From Lactonifactor longoviformis DSM 17459 (lineage in GTDB: Bacteria > Bacillota > Clostridia > Lachnospirales > Lachnospiraceae), in the NCBI RefSeq assembly GCF_900129135.1, contig NZ_FQVI01000001.1, forward strand, positions 429,085-493,084: 64,000 nt of DNA, given 5' to 3'. The notes beneath the pieces are model-generated. The model saw nothing but the letters and a program-made list of their open reading frames with translations. It was not told the DNA's origin and made no database searches. The position numbers were made by a program, and so were the translations under genes. Numbering within the stretch: position 1 is the first letter of the stretch; each line of letters begins with the position of its first letter. Of this stretch, positions 18,590 to 27,223 are shown piece after piece.

Positions 18590-19198
18590 TTAATCCATCT
18601 TCTCATCGCCAGACTCCTCTTTTTGATCCACATCCTCCAGCTCCCGGGGATCGGCAATGGGGTAATAGAAAATATCCCGGGGATGCCTTCTCATAACCTG
18701 TTTGCCTCCCACATCGCCGGAGAGGTTCATCAGCTCATCTGCATACATTTCATGGAATATCACGGGATTCCCCGGCCTCCCGTCTGCGGACATGCACCCA
18801 ATCCTCTTGTCCTGGCAGGAAAATGCCTGAAAGAAATCCTCCACACTCTTCTTTTGAAGATAGGGCTGATCCCCCACGAAAAATGCATAATAGACTGTCT
18901 CCCCATCCGTCCCCTTTCTTTGCAAAGCATCCAGGCCAATCTGAAGGGAAGAGGAAATCCCCCGCTCACTGTGGGGATTCCAGAGCACAGGTATCCCCAT
19001 TTCTTTCAGCCCGCTTCGCACAGCCTCGTGCTGTGTCACCGCAGTCAGAGTAACCGTCCCCGCCTGTTCCCCCGCCACTGCTGAGAGAACCTCTGCCATA
19101 TAGCGGTACATAGGTTTTCCGTCTATCTTGTAAAGCAGTTTATTTTCACCAAATCTCTTGCTGAAACCAGCCATCAGCAGAATCATATGGATTTTCAT
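18590..19198 (-). CDS. mocA: MocA-like molybdenum cofactor cytidylyltransferase, 202 aa
   Basis: A MobA/MocA nucleotidyltransferase that attaches CMP (or GMP) to molybdopterin. The nucleotide-binding start MILLMAGFSKRFGENKLL and the metal site VGDQPYL are visible, followed by GRPGNPVIF, all family landmarks. The start is placed at the ATG 7 bases after GGAGG. Xanthine-dehydrogenase-family enzymes use the cytosine dinucleotide cofactor, and such an enzyme is encoded at 40-43 kb, with yqeB/yqeC. This gene therefore probably belongs functionally to that locus although it lies about 17 kb away, across the mobile-element region. Confidence 0.82.
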   Translation of the reverse strand: MKIHMILLMAGFSKRFGENKLLYKIDGKPMYRYMAEVLSAVAGEQAGTVTLTAVTQHEAVRSGLKEMGIPVLWNPHSERGISSSLQIGLDALQRKGTDGETVYYAFFVGDQPYLQKKSVEDFFQAFSCQDKRIGCMSADGRPGNPVIFHEMYADELMNLSGDVGGKQVMRRHPRDIFYYPIADPRELEDVDQKEESGDEKMD

Positions 19199-19213
19199 TT
19201 CTGTTCCTCCCAC

Positions 19214-19590
19214 CGGCCGTCACCTCTTTACTAACTGTCCGGAAATGAACTTAGTATCTCTATCATATATAACATTTTGGGAAAAGTCACGTAAAAATTA
19301 TAATTGAGATTTCACCTGTTTTAAGAGATTTAATAACTGTTATATTTTGTTATTAAATTCTCCGCAAAGCCTTGAAAACACTGGATTTATCGCAGGTGAG
19401 CTTTCCCTTATTGTTTCCCTTGTGTTATATTGTCCCATCAGTGTTTACGAACTCTGATAAGGGCAAATACAAGGGCAAGTAAATCATATAAAACAGTATA
19501 ACACAAAATAAAAGTGATATGGTGAACTGTTTGAAATGCTTCTGATTTTTGTAACTGATGATTGATTGAATGATAAGGAGATTCGATACG
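19214..19590. other. AT-rich intergenic region with inverted repeat and integrase-arm-like repeats
   Basis: No gene is visible in 377 bp. An inverted repeat (TTTAATAAC at 19329-19337, GTTATTAAA at 19349-19357) lies in its middle. At about 19409-19480 copies of CCCTTAT/CCCTTG and of TAAGGGCAAA/AAGGGCAAG occur in opposite orientation. A matching arrangement occurs at 34714-34765 directly after an integrase gene. This may be a left end or an arm-type recombinase site of the mobile region. Confidence 0.45.
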
Positions 19591-19839
19591 ATGAGAACGA
19601 TATTTGCAGAATACAATCCACACAGAAACAACATTGATGTATACACCAATGTAGGCTATATGCTCCGCATTGATTGCTGGGAAGCAGAAAAGAATTTAAA
19701 GACTACACCCGGATCAGATTGTGCATTAAATGCACTTGCCATTGATGAACCGCTTGAATATGCACGATTATATCTGAATGGCAATATGCAGATGTGGGTA
19801 GATGCGGAAGATTCTTTAGAGATATCATTATATTTATAA
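19591..19839 (+). CDS. Small protein, DUF6061-like, 82 aa
   Basis: A short acidic protein starting at ATG 19591, with AAGGAG 11 bases upstream. The pattern IDVYTNVGYMLRIDC, a central acidic stretch and LEYARLYLNGNMQMWVD resembles the DUF6061 small proteins found on Firmicute mobile elements (from memory, not searched). Function unknown. It stands alone between a putative element end and a hairpin terminator. Confidence 0.6.
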   Translation: MRTIFAEYNPHRNNIDVYTNVGYMLRIDCWEAEKNLKTTPGSDCALNALAIDEPLEYARLYLNGNMQMWVDAEDSLEISLYL

Positions 19840-19882
19840 ATATGCCCTTAAATAGCATCTGAATATTAGGTCATCTTGAGAA

Positions 19883-19914
19883 AAGCAGGAACTCTTCAAT
19901 GGAGTTTCCTGCTT
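19883..19914. terminator. Hairpin between convergent genes
   Basis: AAGCAGGAACTC (19883-19894) pairs with GAGTTTCCTGCTT (19902-19914) with one bulge and a 7-base loop. It lies between the DUF6061-like gene (+) and the methyltransferase (-), with T-rich sequence on the right, consistent with a bidirectional terminator. Confidence 0.7.
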
Positions 19915-19927
19915 ATTCCTATTACCA

Positions 19928-20689
19928 TTATTTTTTCACACCAATTAATAATAGCCATCTATGATCAAACATAATTTGTGAATCTTTATTGTATGGTGAA
20001 AAACCAGTTTTACTTCCTCCTGCCAAATCACTTTTCATCAAATCAATAATCTCTTTTTGTACGTCTTCCGGAGTACCAGTCAGTTCCATCCATCTTTTTA
20101 GATTCACCGGCACCAGTGTAGTTTCTTCGCATTGCAGTGTGAAATCTTTCTCAAACATTTCTTCAAATTCTTCCCTGCTGAGGATTTTGGTATGTGAAGA
20201 ATCACGCATTTTCTCGATTTTATCATCCATTATCCGCAAATCTTCTTCGACGGCTTCCATATCCCAGACGACCAGCTTTCCGCTTTTTTTCAAGACACGT
20301 TTCATCTCCTGAAAAGGTTTCTCCGGATTATCAAAATGATGGAAAGAAAGTCTTGTGATCACCAGATCAAAGGCTTCGGATTCGTATGGAAGTTTTTCGG
20401 CATTACCACTTTGAAAGTAAATATTTTTTATATGACTTTCTGCGGCAAGTCTTATTCCCTGTGCCAGCATTTCTTCCGCCATGTCCAGACAGGTGATATC
20501 CTTTACATAAGGAGCCAGAGCCCTGCCACAAATGCAGGTTCCGGCAGCTACTTCTAATGCATGTTCTTCTCCTGTTGCTGCGATTTTCCGAATCAGATAG
20601 TCTGTATATTCCGCTTTTGACATATGATATGCTGCAAATTTTTCAGCCTGTTTTTTGAATGACTGTCTGACTGTGTCATTATGATTCAT
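19928..20689 (-). CDS. Class I SAM-dependent methyltransferase, 253 aa
   Basis: A UbiE/COQ5-like methyltransferase. Motif I is ALEVAAGTCICG (about residues 44-55), where the usual EVGxGxG is altered to EVAAGTC. Motif II/III regions LDMAEEML and FDLVITRLSFHHF follow. The acceptor molecule is unknown. It is the last gene of the operon running from the AlkA gene, 12 bp after ogt. Possible roles are small-molecule methylation in the same pathway or detoxification. Confidence 0.82.
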   Translation of the reverse strand: MNHNDTVRQSFKKQAEKFAAYHMSKAEYTDYLIRKIAATGEEHALEVAAGTCICGRALAPYVKDITCLDMAEEMLAQGIRLAAESHIKNIYFQSGNAEKLPYESEAFDLVITRLSFHHFDNPEKPFQEMKRVLKKSGKLVVWDMEAVEEDLRIMDDKIEKMRDSSHTKILSREEFEEMFEKDFTLQCEETTLVPVNLKRWMELTGTPEDVQKEIIDLMKSDLAGGSKTGFSPYNKDSQIMFDHRWLLLIGVKK

Positions 20690-20701
20690 TTTAAACGCCG
20701 C

Positions 20702-21235
20702 CTATAGTGCAGTTCCTTTCTTTGGAATAAACAAACTGCTCATATCCACATGTTCCAGTTCCAGCAGTGAAATTTTTTTATCGATCCCCCCTGCATATCC
20801 TGTCAGGCTTCCATTTGTGCCTACTACACGATGACAGGGAATGATAATGGAAATTTCGTTGTGTCCAACTGCACCACCGACTGCCTGTGCAGACATACGT
20901 GAACTGTTTTTCATCTCAGTCAATTTGCAGGCAATTTCTCCGTATGTGATCGTCTGTCCATATGGAATCTGTAATAAAATCTGCCACACTGCCTGTCTGA
21001 ATGTTGAACCTTCCGGATGAAGCGGTGGAGTAAATTTCGGTTCTTCTCCTGAGAAATATACATCCAGCCATTTTTTTGTCTCTGCGAGAATCTCTGTCTC
21101 CTGTGGAATATGCTCATCCGGAAGTGTATTGGCAAAATATTTCTGTCCTTCAAACCACAGACCTGTAAGTCCAATTTCATCCGCAGCCATCAACATATTT
21201 CCTATCGGTGAATTATAGTTACACGTGTATACCAT
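20702..21235 (-). CDS. ogt: Methylated-DNA--protein-cysteine methyltransferase, 177 aa
   Basis: A suicide DNA repair protein that transfers O6-alkyl groups from guanine to its own cysteine. The active-site IPCHRVVG (Cys about 132) and the helix-turn-helix segment with the arginine finger region (RMSAQAVGGAVGHN) are intact, and length is normal. It lies downstream of an AlkA-type glycosylase gene in one operon, so the operon carries two independent alkylation-repair activities. Confidence 0.93.
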   Translation of the reverse strand: MVYTCNYNSPIGNMLMAADEIGLTGLWFEGQKYFANTLPDEHIPQETEILAETKKWLDVYFSGEEPKFTPPLHPEGSTFRQAVWQILLQIPYGQTITYGEIACKLTEMKNSSRMSAQAVGGAVGHNEISIIIPCHRVVGTNGSLTGYAGGIDKKISLLELEHVDMSSLFIPKKGTAL

Positions 21236-21250
21236 ATTCTTCTCTTCCTT

Positions 21251-21943
21251 TCAAAGAACGTATTGCTTCAGGCGATGCAACACTTCTTCTAACTTTTGTG
21301 TCGGAAGTCCCAGTGCCAGACGAATACCATAAGGGATATGAAATTGCCGTCCATCACGCCACAATACACCAACTTCAACTCCTGAACGCAACAATTCATC
21401 GAAAGTCCTGCCGTGGACTTTACACCAGTTTTCAAAATTCGGTACAACCACATAAGTTCCTTCCGGCTTACGAAGTGATACGCCCTGCACCTCATTTTGA
21501 AAAAAGCTATATACCAGATTGATATTGCTTTCAAGAACCTTTTTCAGTTCTTCCATCCACACTCGTCCGTCCGAACTGTAAGCACCAATCAGTGCGTGCA
21601 TAGACAATACATTCATGTCGTTATAGTGTCATTTTGACTCATATATACGCAGTTGATCTGCCAGCTTTTGATTGTATACAATATTGTTCCAACTCCCATC
21701 GCTGCCAGACACGCCCACTGGGGTTGTGCGGAGAACAGAGCAGAGCCGTATGAATACGTTTCTCTTTAATTTGTCGTTCCATATCGTCATAATCCATGCG
21801 AAGTATGCCGTTTTCATCCGGGCAAAGCTGGCTGAGTGCAACCGGATATCCATTGCGTTCCAACTGTGTGGTAAAACCAGTTCTACCGCAATGGAATCGT
21901 GGCCATGACGATCAGGCATGATAGTAAAATCATACATTGCCAT
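21251..21943 (-). pseudogene. Degraded MalY/PatB-type PLP aminotransferase or C-S lyase
   Basis: Three pieces of one family are visible. The first is the N-terminus (YDFTIMPDRHGHDS) starting at 21943. The second is a middle piece in another frame with LCSPHNPSGRVW (21639-21863). The third is the C-terminal third (21251-21616, KPEGTYVVVPNF to GIRLALGLP). The segment between residues about 20 and 100 and the segment with the PLP lysine are missing, and a frame change lies between. The protein cannot be functional. Its start is 2 bp after the ABM gene, so it was a coupled member of this operon before decay. Confidence 0.85.
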
Positions 21944-21945
21944 AC

Positions 21946-22299
21946 TTACACCTCAAAAAATGAATTTGAATCCTTCGGTGCCTGCGTCCGGTCGGTATAG
22001 GTATAGGAACGGATCTCCGAACAAACCGTAATCTTGTAGCTTTCAAACAGCTTTTCTCTTCCTTCTTTTTGACTCATGCGATGCTGCATCACATTGCGCC
22101 AGCGCTCAACAGCACTTTCATCCGTCCAGATATTCATAGAAAGCAGTTTACCTTCCTCGTTCAGACTGGTAAAACGCTCAGCACGGATGAATCCCTCGAA
22201 ACCGGAAAGCATAGGTTTCAGCATGGCGGCAAGATCAAGATATTTCTGCATTCCTGCCTTAGTAGGTTTTACTTCAAACAATACAATAATATTTGCCAT
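21946..22299 (-). CDS. Antibiotic-biosynthesis-monooxygenase (ABM) domain protein, 117 aa
   Basis: A small ferredoxin-like-fold protein of the ABM/YgiN type. It starts with MANIIVLFEVKPTKAG and has the FEGFIRAERFTS and LSMNIWTDESAVERWR segments typical of the family. Members act as cofactor-less monooxygenases, haem-degrading enzymes or uncharacterised dimers. Its ATG shares one base with the decarboxylase stop (TAATG), so translation is coupled. A role in the same pathway as the decarboxylase is implied. Confidence 0.8.
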   Translation of the reverse strand: MANIIVLFEVKPTKAGMQKYLDLAAMLKPMLSGFEGFIRAERFTSLNEEGKLLSMNIWTDESAVERWRNVMQHRMSQKEGREKLFESYKITVCSEIRSYTYTDRTQAPKDSNSFFEV

Positions 22300-23489
22300 T
22301 ATTCATTCTCCTTTGTCCATAAAAATTCTTTTGGTGTCTCCTGATTTGAAAAAAGTAACGGTGTCAGTGTACAGCCATAACTGCCTGCATTAGAAACCGC
22401 CAGAATATCTCCGATCTCTGCGTGTGGGAGCGTAATGTTTTTTGCCATCACATCCAATGCGGTGCAAAGATTGCCGACAATATCCACAGTTTCACAATTT
22501 TCGTTTCGTCCTACTATACGGAATGCACTCTGTGAACCAGTAGTATACAGCGGTTCCTGTCCATTTTTCGGAAATTCTCCGACATTTTGCCTGAGCAGCT
22601 CTGCAATGGCAGGACGCAGGAAACCATTCATTGCATTTTGTACCACGAGATATGTTTTTCCGCAGGAAATCTTACGGTCTACGATTCGTGTATAATAAGT
22701 TCCGGCATTGCAGACTACAAATCGCCCGGTTTCCAGAATGAACTTCGCCTGCAAGCCATTGTGATTTTTCGCTCTGAGAGTCTGTAATGTCTGACCGACT
22801 CTTTCCAGAGCAAGCGGTTTTTCGGTTTCTCTATCATAAACTGTACCGATGCCACTGCCAAAATTGATAAATTGAATTTCCACACCATTCAGTTCATTTA
22901 TGCGTTCTGCCAACATATAACAGTTTCGATAATATCCGCATAATATATCTGCATCTAAAATCTGTGAACGCAGGTGTACATGAATTCCGATGATTTTCAA
23001 ATGTGGAAAGCATAAATTAGCTGTTTTCAGCTGATCTTCGTCAATACCGAACTTGCTTGATACAGCAGATTCGCCATTCATGGAAAAATTCGGATTGACT
23101 CGAACACCGACAGCGATACGTTCGTTTTTCACTGCTGCACACTGCTCCAGACGGGCAAGTTCGGAAAGGCTGTCCGCAATAATCGTGCATTTTCCCCATA
23201 CTTTTTCTAAGTCCTGTAAGGTTTTGCCTGGTGCAGAATAATAAATTTTATCATACGGAATACCAGCCTTTTGCGCTATTAGCACCTCATTGGCAGAAGC
23301 TGTATCTGCACCAAAGCCTTGTTCGGCAACTGTTTTCAGTACTGGCATGAACGGATTTGTCTTGGCGGAATACAAGAAATCCATTCCCGGCATTGCATTC
23401 AACAAATCATGGCAATGTTCTTTAATCGAATCTTCCTCATAGAGATAACAGGGAGCATTCTGCTGTAAAAATTTCACCTTATTATTCAA
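22299..23489 (-). CDS. Fold-III PLP-dependent decarboxylase (DAP/ornithine-type), 396 aa
   Basis: An alanine-racemase-fold decarboxylase. The PLP lysine is in YSAKTNP (about residues 41-47), phosphate binding in NFGSGIG, and the E-x-GR segment in ILETGRFVV. The usual HxGSQ appears as HVHLRSQ, and the CExxD partner loop as LCTALDV, so it is not a standard lysA. Substrate could be a diamino acid or another amino acid. Its ATG overlaps the AlkA stop by 4 bp. No lysine pathway genes are nearby, which argues for a specialised role. Confidence 0.82.
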   Translation of the reverse strand: MNNKVKFLQQNAPCYLYEEDSIKEHCHDLLNAMPGMDFLYSAKTNPFMPVLKTVAEQGFGADTASANEVLIAQKAGIPYDKIYYSAPGKTLQDLEKVWGKCTIIADSLSELARLEQCAAVKNERIAVGVRVNPNFSMNGESAVSSKFGIDEDQLKTANLCFPHLKIIGIHVHLRSQILDADILCGYYRNCYMLAERINELNGVEIQFINFGSGIGTVYDRETEKPLALERVGQTLQTLRAKNHNGLQAKFILETGRFVVCNAGTYYTRIVDRKISCGKTYLVVQNAMNGFLRPAIAELLRQNVGEFPKNGQEPLYTTGSQSAFRIVGRNENCETVDIVGNLCTALDVMAKNITLPHAEIGDILAVSNAGSYGCTLTPLLFSNQETPKEFLWTKENE

Positions 23490-24139
23490 TTTTCCTTCCT
23501 CCTATTATTTTTAGGTGCATAATCCTTCATTTCCGGTATTGCGCCGCCTGCCACTGCCCAAAGATACAGACTTGCCACACTGCAATAAGGGCTGAATCGG
23601 CGACGGTATTTTTCAAACAACTTACGGTCAATTCTCCTATGATGGTATGTCATACGCAGCCCACGTTGGATTGCAAGGTCATCATAGCTGAATATATTCG
23701 GACGTTGTAAGCAAAACAGCAAAATCATTTCGGCTGTCCATACACCAATACCTTTTAATGCACTCAATTCCCGAATCGCATCTTCATCGCTCATGTGTTC
23801 CACAGCATCCAGATCAAATACACCGGTATGTACTTTTGTAGCAAAATCTGTTATATACTCTGCCTTGCAAAAGGTCATGCCATAAGACTGTAATTTTGAA
23901 ATATACACTGATAGAATTGTTTCAGCGTTTATTTCCTCTAAATCTTTTTGCATTCGCTGCCAGATTGTTGCCTGTGCTTTTGTAGAAATCTGTTGACCAA
24001 TAATATGATGGATAACCGAAGAAAATAAATCTGTATCCGTTTCTCTTTTAATCAAACCAATTTTCTCAATTACTTCAGCAAGTTTTCTATCCTTATTTTT
24101 GAGATATAAAATTTCATTTTCTCCATATTCAAAATACAT
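23486..24139 (-). CDS. DNA-3-methyladenine glycosylase (AlkA/HhH-GPD), 217 aa
   Basis: A base-excision repair glycosylase for alkylated purines. The helix-hairpin-helix LKGIGVWTAEM (about residues 123-133) and the catalytic aspartate in YDDLAIQRG are visible. The length matches short AlkA proteins without the N-terminal TBP-like domain. It is the first gene of the minus-strand operon and faces an AraC-family regulator across a 132-bp spacer. Confidence 0.9.
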   Translation of the reverse strand: MYFEYGENEILYLKNKDRKLAEVIEKIGLIKRETDTDLFSSVIHHIIGQQISTKAQATIWQRMQKDLEEINAETILSVYISKLQSYGMTFCKAEYITDFATKVHTGVFDLDAVEHMSDEDAIRELSALKGIGVWTAEMILLFCLQRPNIFSYDDLAIQRGLRMTYHHRRIDRKLFEKYRRRFSPYCSVASLYLWAVAGGAIPEMKDYAPKNNRRKEN

Positions 24140-24200
24140 ATTCCACCTCTAAACTGCTTATTGTATCTCTTTGTTCCCTATGCTATAATTATATCGCAAT

Positions 24201-24235
24201 TTATCTGATGTGATTATCAAATTATATCCAGATAA
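24201..24235. promoter_or_regulatory. Inverted repeat in the AlkA/AraC divergent spacer
   Basis: TTATCTG (24201-24207) and CAGATAA (24229-24235) form a spaced dyad in AT-rich sequence between the divergent alkA-like and AraC-family genes. TATAAT-like hexamers flank it (for example 24184-24189). Binding of the adjacent AraC regulator is a reasonable inference. Confidence 0.4.
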
Positions 24236-24271
24236 TATAATAAAATCGTCAAGATAAGCAGAGGTGTATCC

Positions 24272-25165
24272 ATGAATCATGATAAATATATAAATTCTGT
24301 CAACCTGAACCAGAATACAAACTTTCCATATCTGGTATTAAATGTGATCAATGGAAACAGTTATCCAAGGAATCCCGGTTTTCGTGTTATGCACTGGCAT
24401 GAGGATATTCAGTTTATTTACGTTCTGGATGGAAAAATTGATGTGGTTACATTAGAAAGTCGAACGGTATTACACAAGGGAGATGGCTTTTTTATCAACA
24501 AAAATGTTGTACATTTAGTTGATAAGACTGATGCCTGTCACTATAACAGTTTTATATTTCCCGACTATTTTTTAAGATTTTATCTGGGAAGTCCTGCTGA
24601 ACAGATTGTAAGTCAGGTCATTGGACTGAAAGATTTTCCTGTTTTTCCAATTGTAAATGTAAAAGAACATATAGCTGTATTAAATACCTTGAGAAAATTA
24701 TCCTCTCTTGAACATAATAAAACTACTCTATATCCTTATGAGGTGTTGTCAACACTCTCTGTTCTTTGGTTAGAGTTTTGTCGTGCTGTCCAAATTTTTG
24801 AGAACGAAGCTCATAAAAAAAATAGCCAGATTACAAATCGAATGGCTATTTTTCTTCAATATATCGAACTTCATTACCCGGAAGATGTTACGCTGGAATC
24901 GCTCGCCGAAAGTGCAAATGTAAGTAAATCAGAATGTCTTCGCTGCTTTAAAACTACGCTTCAAACAACACCTTATAAATATTTGATAGAGTATCGTTTG
25001 TTCAAAGCGGCTGATTTACTGAAAAATACAGATAGATTGATTGAAAATATCGCCTCTGAGGTAGGATTTCATCATGTCAGCCACTTTGGAAAATGTTTTC
25101 GTGAAAAAACTGGTTTTTCGCCAAGTGAATATCGAGAGAATTTTTATTTCATGCTAAAACAATAA
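24272..25165 (+). CDS. AraC-family transcriptional regulator, 297 aa
   Basis: The N-terminal cupin-like sensing domain contains MHWHEDIQFIYVLDG (about residues 34-48). The C-terminal two helix-turn-helix units are complete, ending with IASEVGFHHVSHFGKCFREKTGFSPSEYR. It is divergent from the AlkA-decarboxylase-ABM-ogt-methyltransferase operon and is its likely local regulator. It lacks the methyl-accepting cysteine domain of Ada. The cupin suggests a small-molecule effector rather than direct damage sensing. Confidence 0.88.
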   Translation: MNHDKYINSVNLNQNTNFPYLVLNVINGNSYPRNPGFRVMHWHEDIQFIYVLDGKIDVVTLESRTVLHKGDGFFINKNVVHLVDKTDACHYNSFIFPDYFLRFYLGSPAEQIVSQVIGLKDFPVFPIVNVKEHIAVLNTLRKLSSLEHNKTTLYPYEVLSTLSVLWLEFCRAVQIFENEAHKKNSQITNRMAIFLQYIELHYPEDVTLESLAESANVSKSECLRCFKTTLQTTPYKYLIEYRLFKAADLLKNTDRLIENIASEVGFHHVSHFGKCFREKTGFSPSEYRENFYFMLKQ

Positions 25166-25291
25166 CTAATAATATCCCCTTGTTTCCCGCCAGCCTTTCA
25201 CATACCATCTGATTACAACATACACCAGTTGTACGAATAACAAGAAAAATAGCAGATTAAGTATCACCATTACGGTAATCATATCCCAGTA

Positions 25292-25852
25292 TTATTTCTT
25301 ATATAGCCCTGCAATCTTTATTCCGATGAATGCCAAAAGTATTCCCACACCCACCAGACATCCACCGCAAATCAATATTCTTATTAGCCAGTATATAATT
25401 CCGGCAACGACAGGATTAGATATTCCATCACTAATCTGTGCTACATTCTTCCCTGCCAGTATAATCCACCCTGTAATGTGCTGTATAAAAGCTGCGATTG
25501 TATCAAAGAATATTACACAATCAGAGATAAATATTTTTGACCATATCATCTGGAAAAGAGTAGTTAATACGGAATACCATATCAGCAGAAACATCAATGC
25601 TTCGTATAGAGCTGTTTTTGCTTTATATCTGTCTGCCAGTTTTTCTCTCTGCGTATCATACTTTTCCTTAGCTTTCAGATAAGCTGTCTGGTTACAATTC
25701 CCACACTTTTTGTATATTCCGTCAGATGTAATCCATCTGCACGGGATAATTGAACCACTATCACGGTGATACAGGACCGCCTTCACGGAAGGTGTACCAC
25801 TCACATAAATATTTCCTATAACGAAATTGGCACACATCAGTGTGACTATCAT
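25292..25852 (-). CDS. Membrane protein of mobile elements (DUF6040-like), 5' end disturbed
   Basis: Up to 186 residues with a CGNCNQTAYLKAKEKY motif, a charged helix, then two or three hydrophobic segments near residues 85-110, 115-140 and 150-185. This pattern resembles DUF6040-type membrane proteins of Firmicute integrative elements (recollection only). The first 30-40 residues are encoded by what looks like the left flank of the IS21 copy, so the natural N-terminus was probably cut off by that insertion. Function unknown. Confidence 0.5.
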   Translation of the reverse strand: MIVTLMCANFVIGNIYVSGTPSVKAVLYHRDSGSIIPCRWITSDGIYKKCGNCNQTAYLKAKEKYDTQREKLADRYKAKTALYEALMFLLIWYSVLTTLFQMIWSKIFISDCVIFFDTIAAFIQHITGWIILAGKNVAQISDGISNPVVAGIIYWLIRILICGGCLVGVGILLAFIGIKIAGLYKK

Positions 25853-25871
25853 TCATAGGAGGACGATAATT

Positions 25872-26186
25872 ATGGTTAATTATCGCGAAATACTAAGGCT
25901 GACAAGCCTTGGCTACACACAGCGTCAAATTGCTGCGAGTGTTCACAGTTCCAGAAGTACCATTAGTGAAGTACAGGAATTGGCAAGAAAAGCAGATTTA
26001 TCCTTTCCACTTGATGAATCTGTTACCAACGAAGTACTGTTGATGACCTTCCATCCGGAACGTCTCACAGCAACTAATCCAAGGGTGGAACCTGATTACA
26101 GTTTTATTCACAAGGAATTAGCAAAACCAGCTGTAACCTTGAGTCTGCTCTGGACGGAGTATGATGAAATAGTGTTTGACCCGTAA
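25872..26186 (+). pseudogene. istA: IS21-family transposase IstA, N-terminal fragment
   Basis: The start MVNYREILRLTSLGYTQRQI and the helix-turn-helix SSRSTISEVQEL are the IstA DNA-binding domain. The frame ends after 104 residues, where an unrelated block with tyrosine-recombinase remains begins. The C-terminal part of the same gene family resumes at about 27.6 kb in the same orientation. GGAGG lies upstream of the ATG. Confidence 0.85.
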
Positions 26187-26243
26187 TTATGCTGTTTCAT
26201 TAAGTACGACATAAAATAACGCTGGACATAAAAGGAGAAGTTT

Positions 26244-27223
26244 TCACTCATTGGTCACCTCCGGGAATATACTCCCCAAGGAGGATTCTTTCTGGATAAA
26301 GTCCTTATACCCCTGTTCCGTGAAATGAATGTACTTTTCCGTATCCATGTAATTTACATGGCCAACATATGCAGCCAGTATCGGAATGGCAGCATAGATA
26401 TTCATTCCGCTATCCAGCATTTTCTCCAGACTCCTGGTACAGAACGTATGCCGGATAGAGTGGATTTTTGGCGTCTTGCCATCTGCCATGTATATATCAG
26501 CCGCCTTAAACATCTTTGGGAACATATATTTCATAGCGTCATATGTAAGATGGCCACCGGTATAAGAAGAAATAAAAAAGGCTTGTTCTCATCAGACATG
26601 TCAATGATTTCAGCATAGCTGCAGAGAACCTTTTTAAGGCTGGCAGATACAGGAATATATCTTGAAACACCATTTTTTCCATTGATTACCTTAATCACGC
26701 CATTTGAGGGATCAACATCACCCCGTGTCAGTGCAAGAACTTCTCCTATACGCATCCCAGTACCTATAAGCATTCTTACCAGCACCGGATAAGTCTGCTG
26801 ATGAGCCTTGAATCTCCTTGCCGGAGGGAGCGTATCGGCCGCGCCAACTAAACGTTGTAATTCTTCATCGCTGAAAATATAAGGGCGGAATTCACATCTG
26901 ACTGTACGCATATATTTTGATGGAACCACGAATGCGTCAACTCCGAGAAGCACTAGGAAAGAACAAAACTGCCGGAGATTTGATGTCATGTATTGACGCT
27001 CGATTTCGCTTAATCCATCATGTGGAGCCAATAATTCCTGTATCATCTGTTCAGATATCTGATGTGTTTGATATCTGTTAAGTGAATTATTCAGCTTCCT
27101 TAAATGAATCAATGTTGAGCTGGCAACCTTTTCGCCTTTTCCGCGCTTAAACTCTATGAACTTTTCAAAGTACGGCTTGAAGAAACCTTCCTCGAATTTA
27201 AGAAACTCCTTGTCGTTGATCAT
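26244..27223 (-). pseudogene. Tyrosine recombinase with a one-base frameshift
   Basis: Two overlapping frames (26531-27223 and 26244-26534) form one phage-type integrase. The first carries the core-binding domain and the first catalytic arginine (GTGMRIGEVLALT). The second has HSIRHTF and a late HV...Y region. The switch falls in a run of six T's on the coding strand (26573-26578). Adding one T restores SSYTGGHLTYDAMKY across the junction. The gene is therefore inactive unless slippage occurs. It lies inside the interrupted IS21 copy. Confidence 0.85.
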
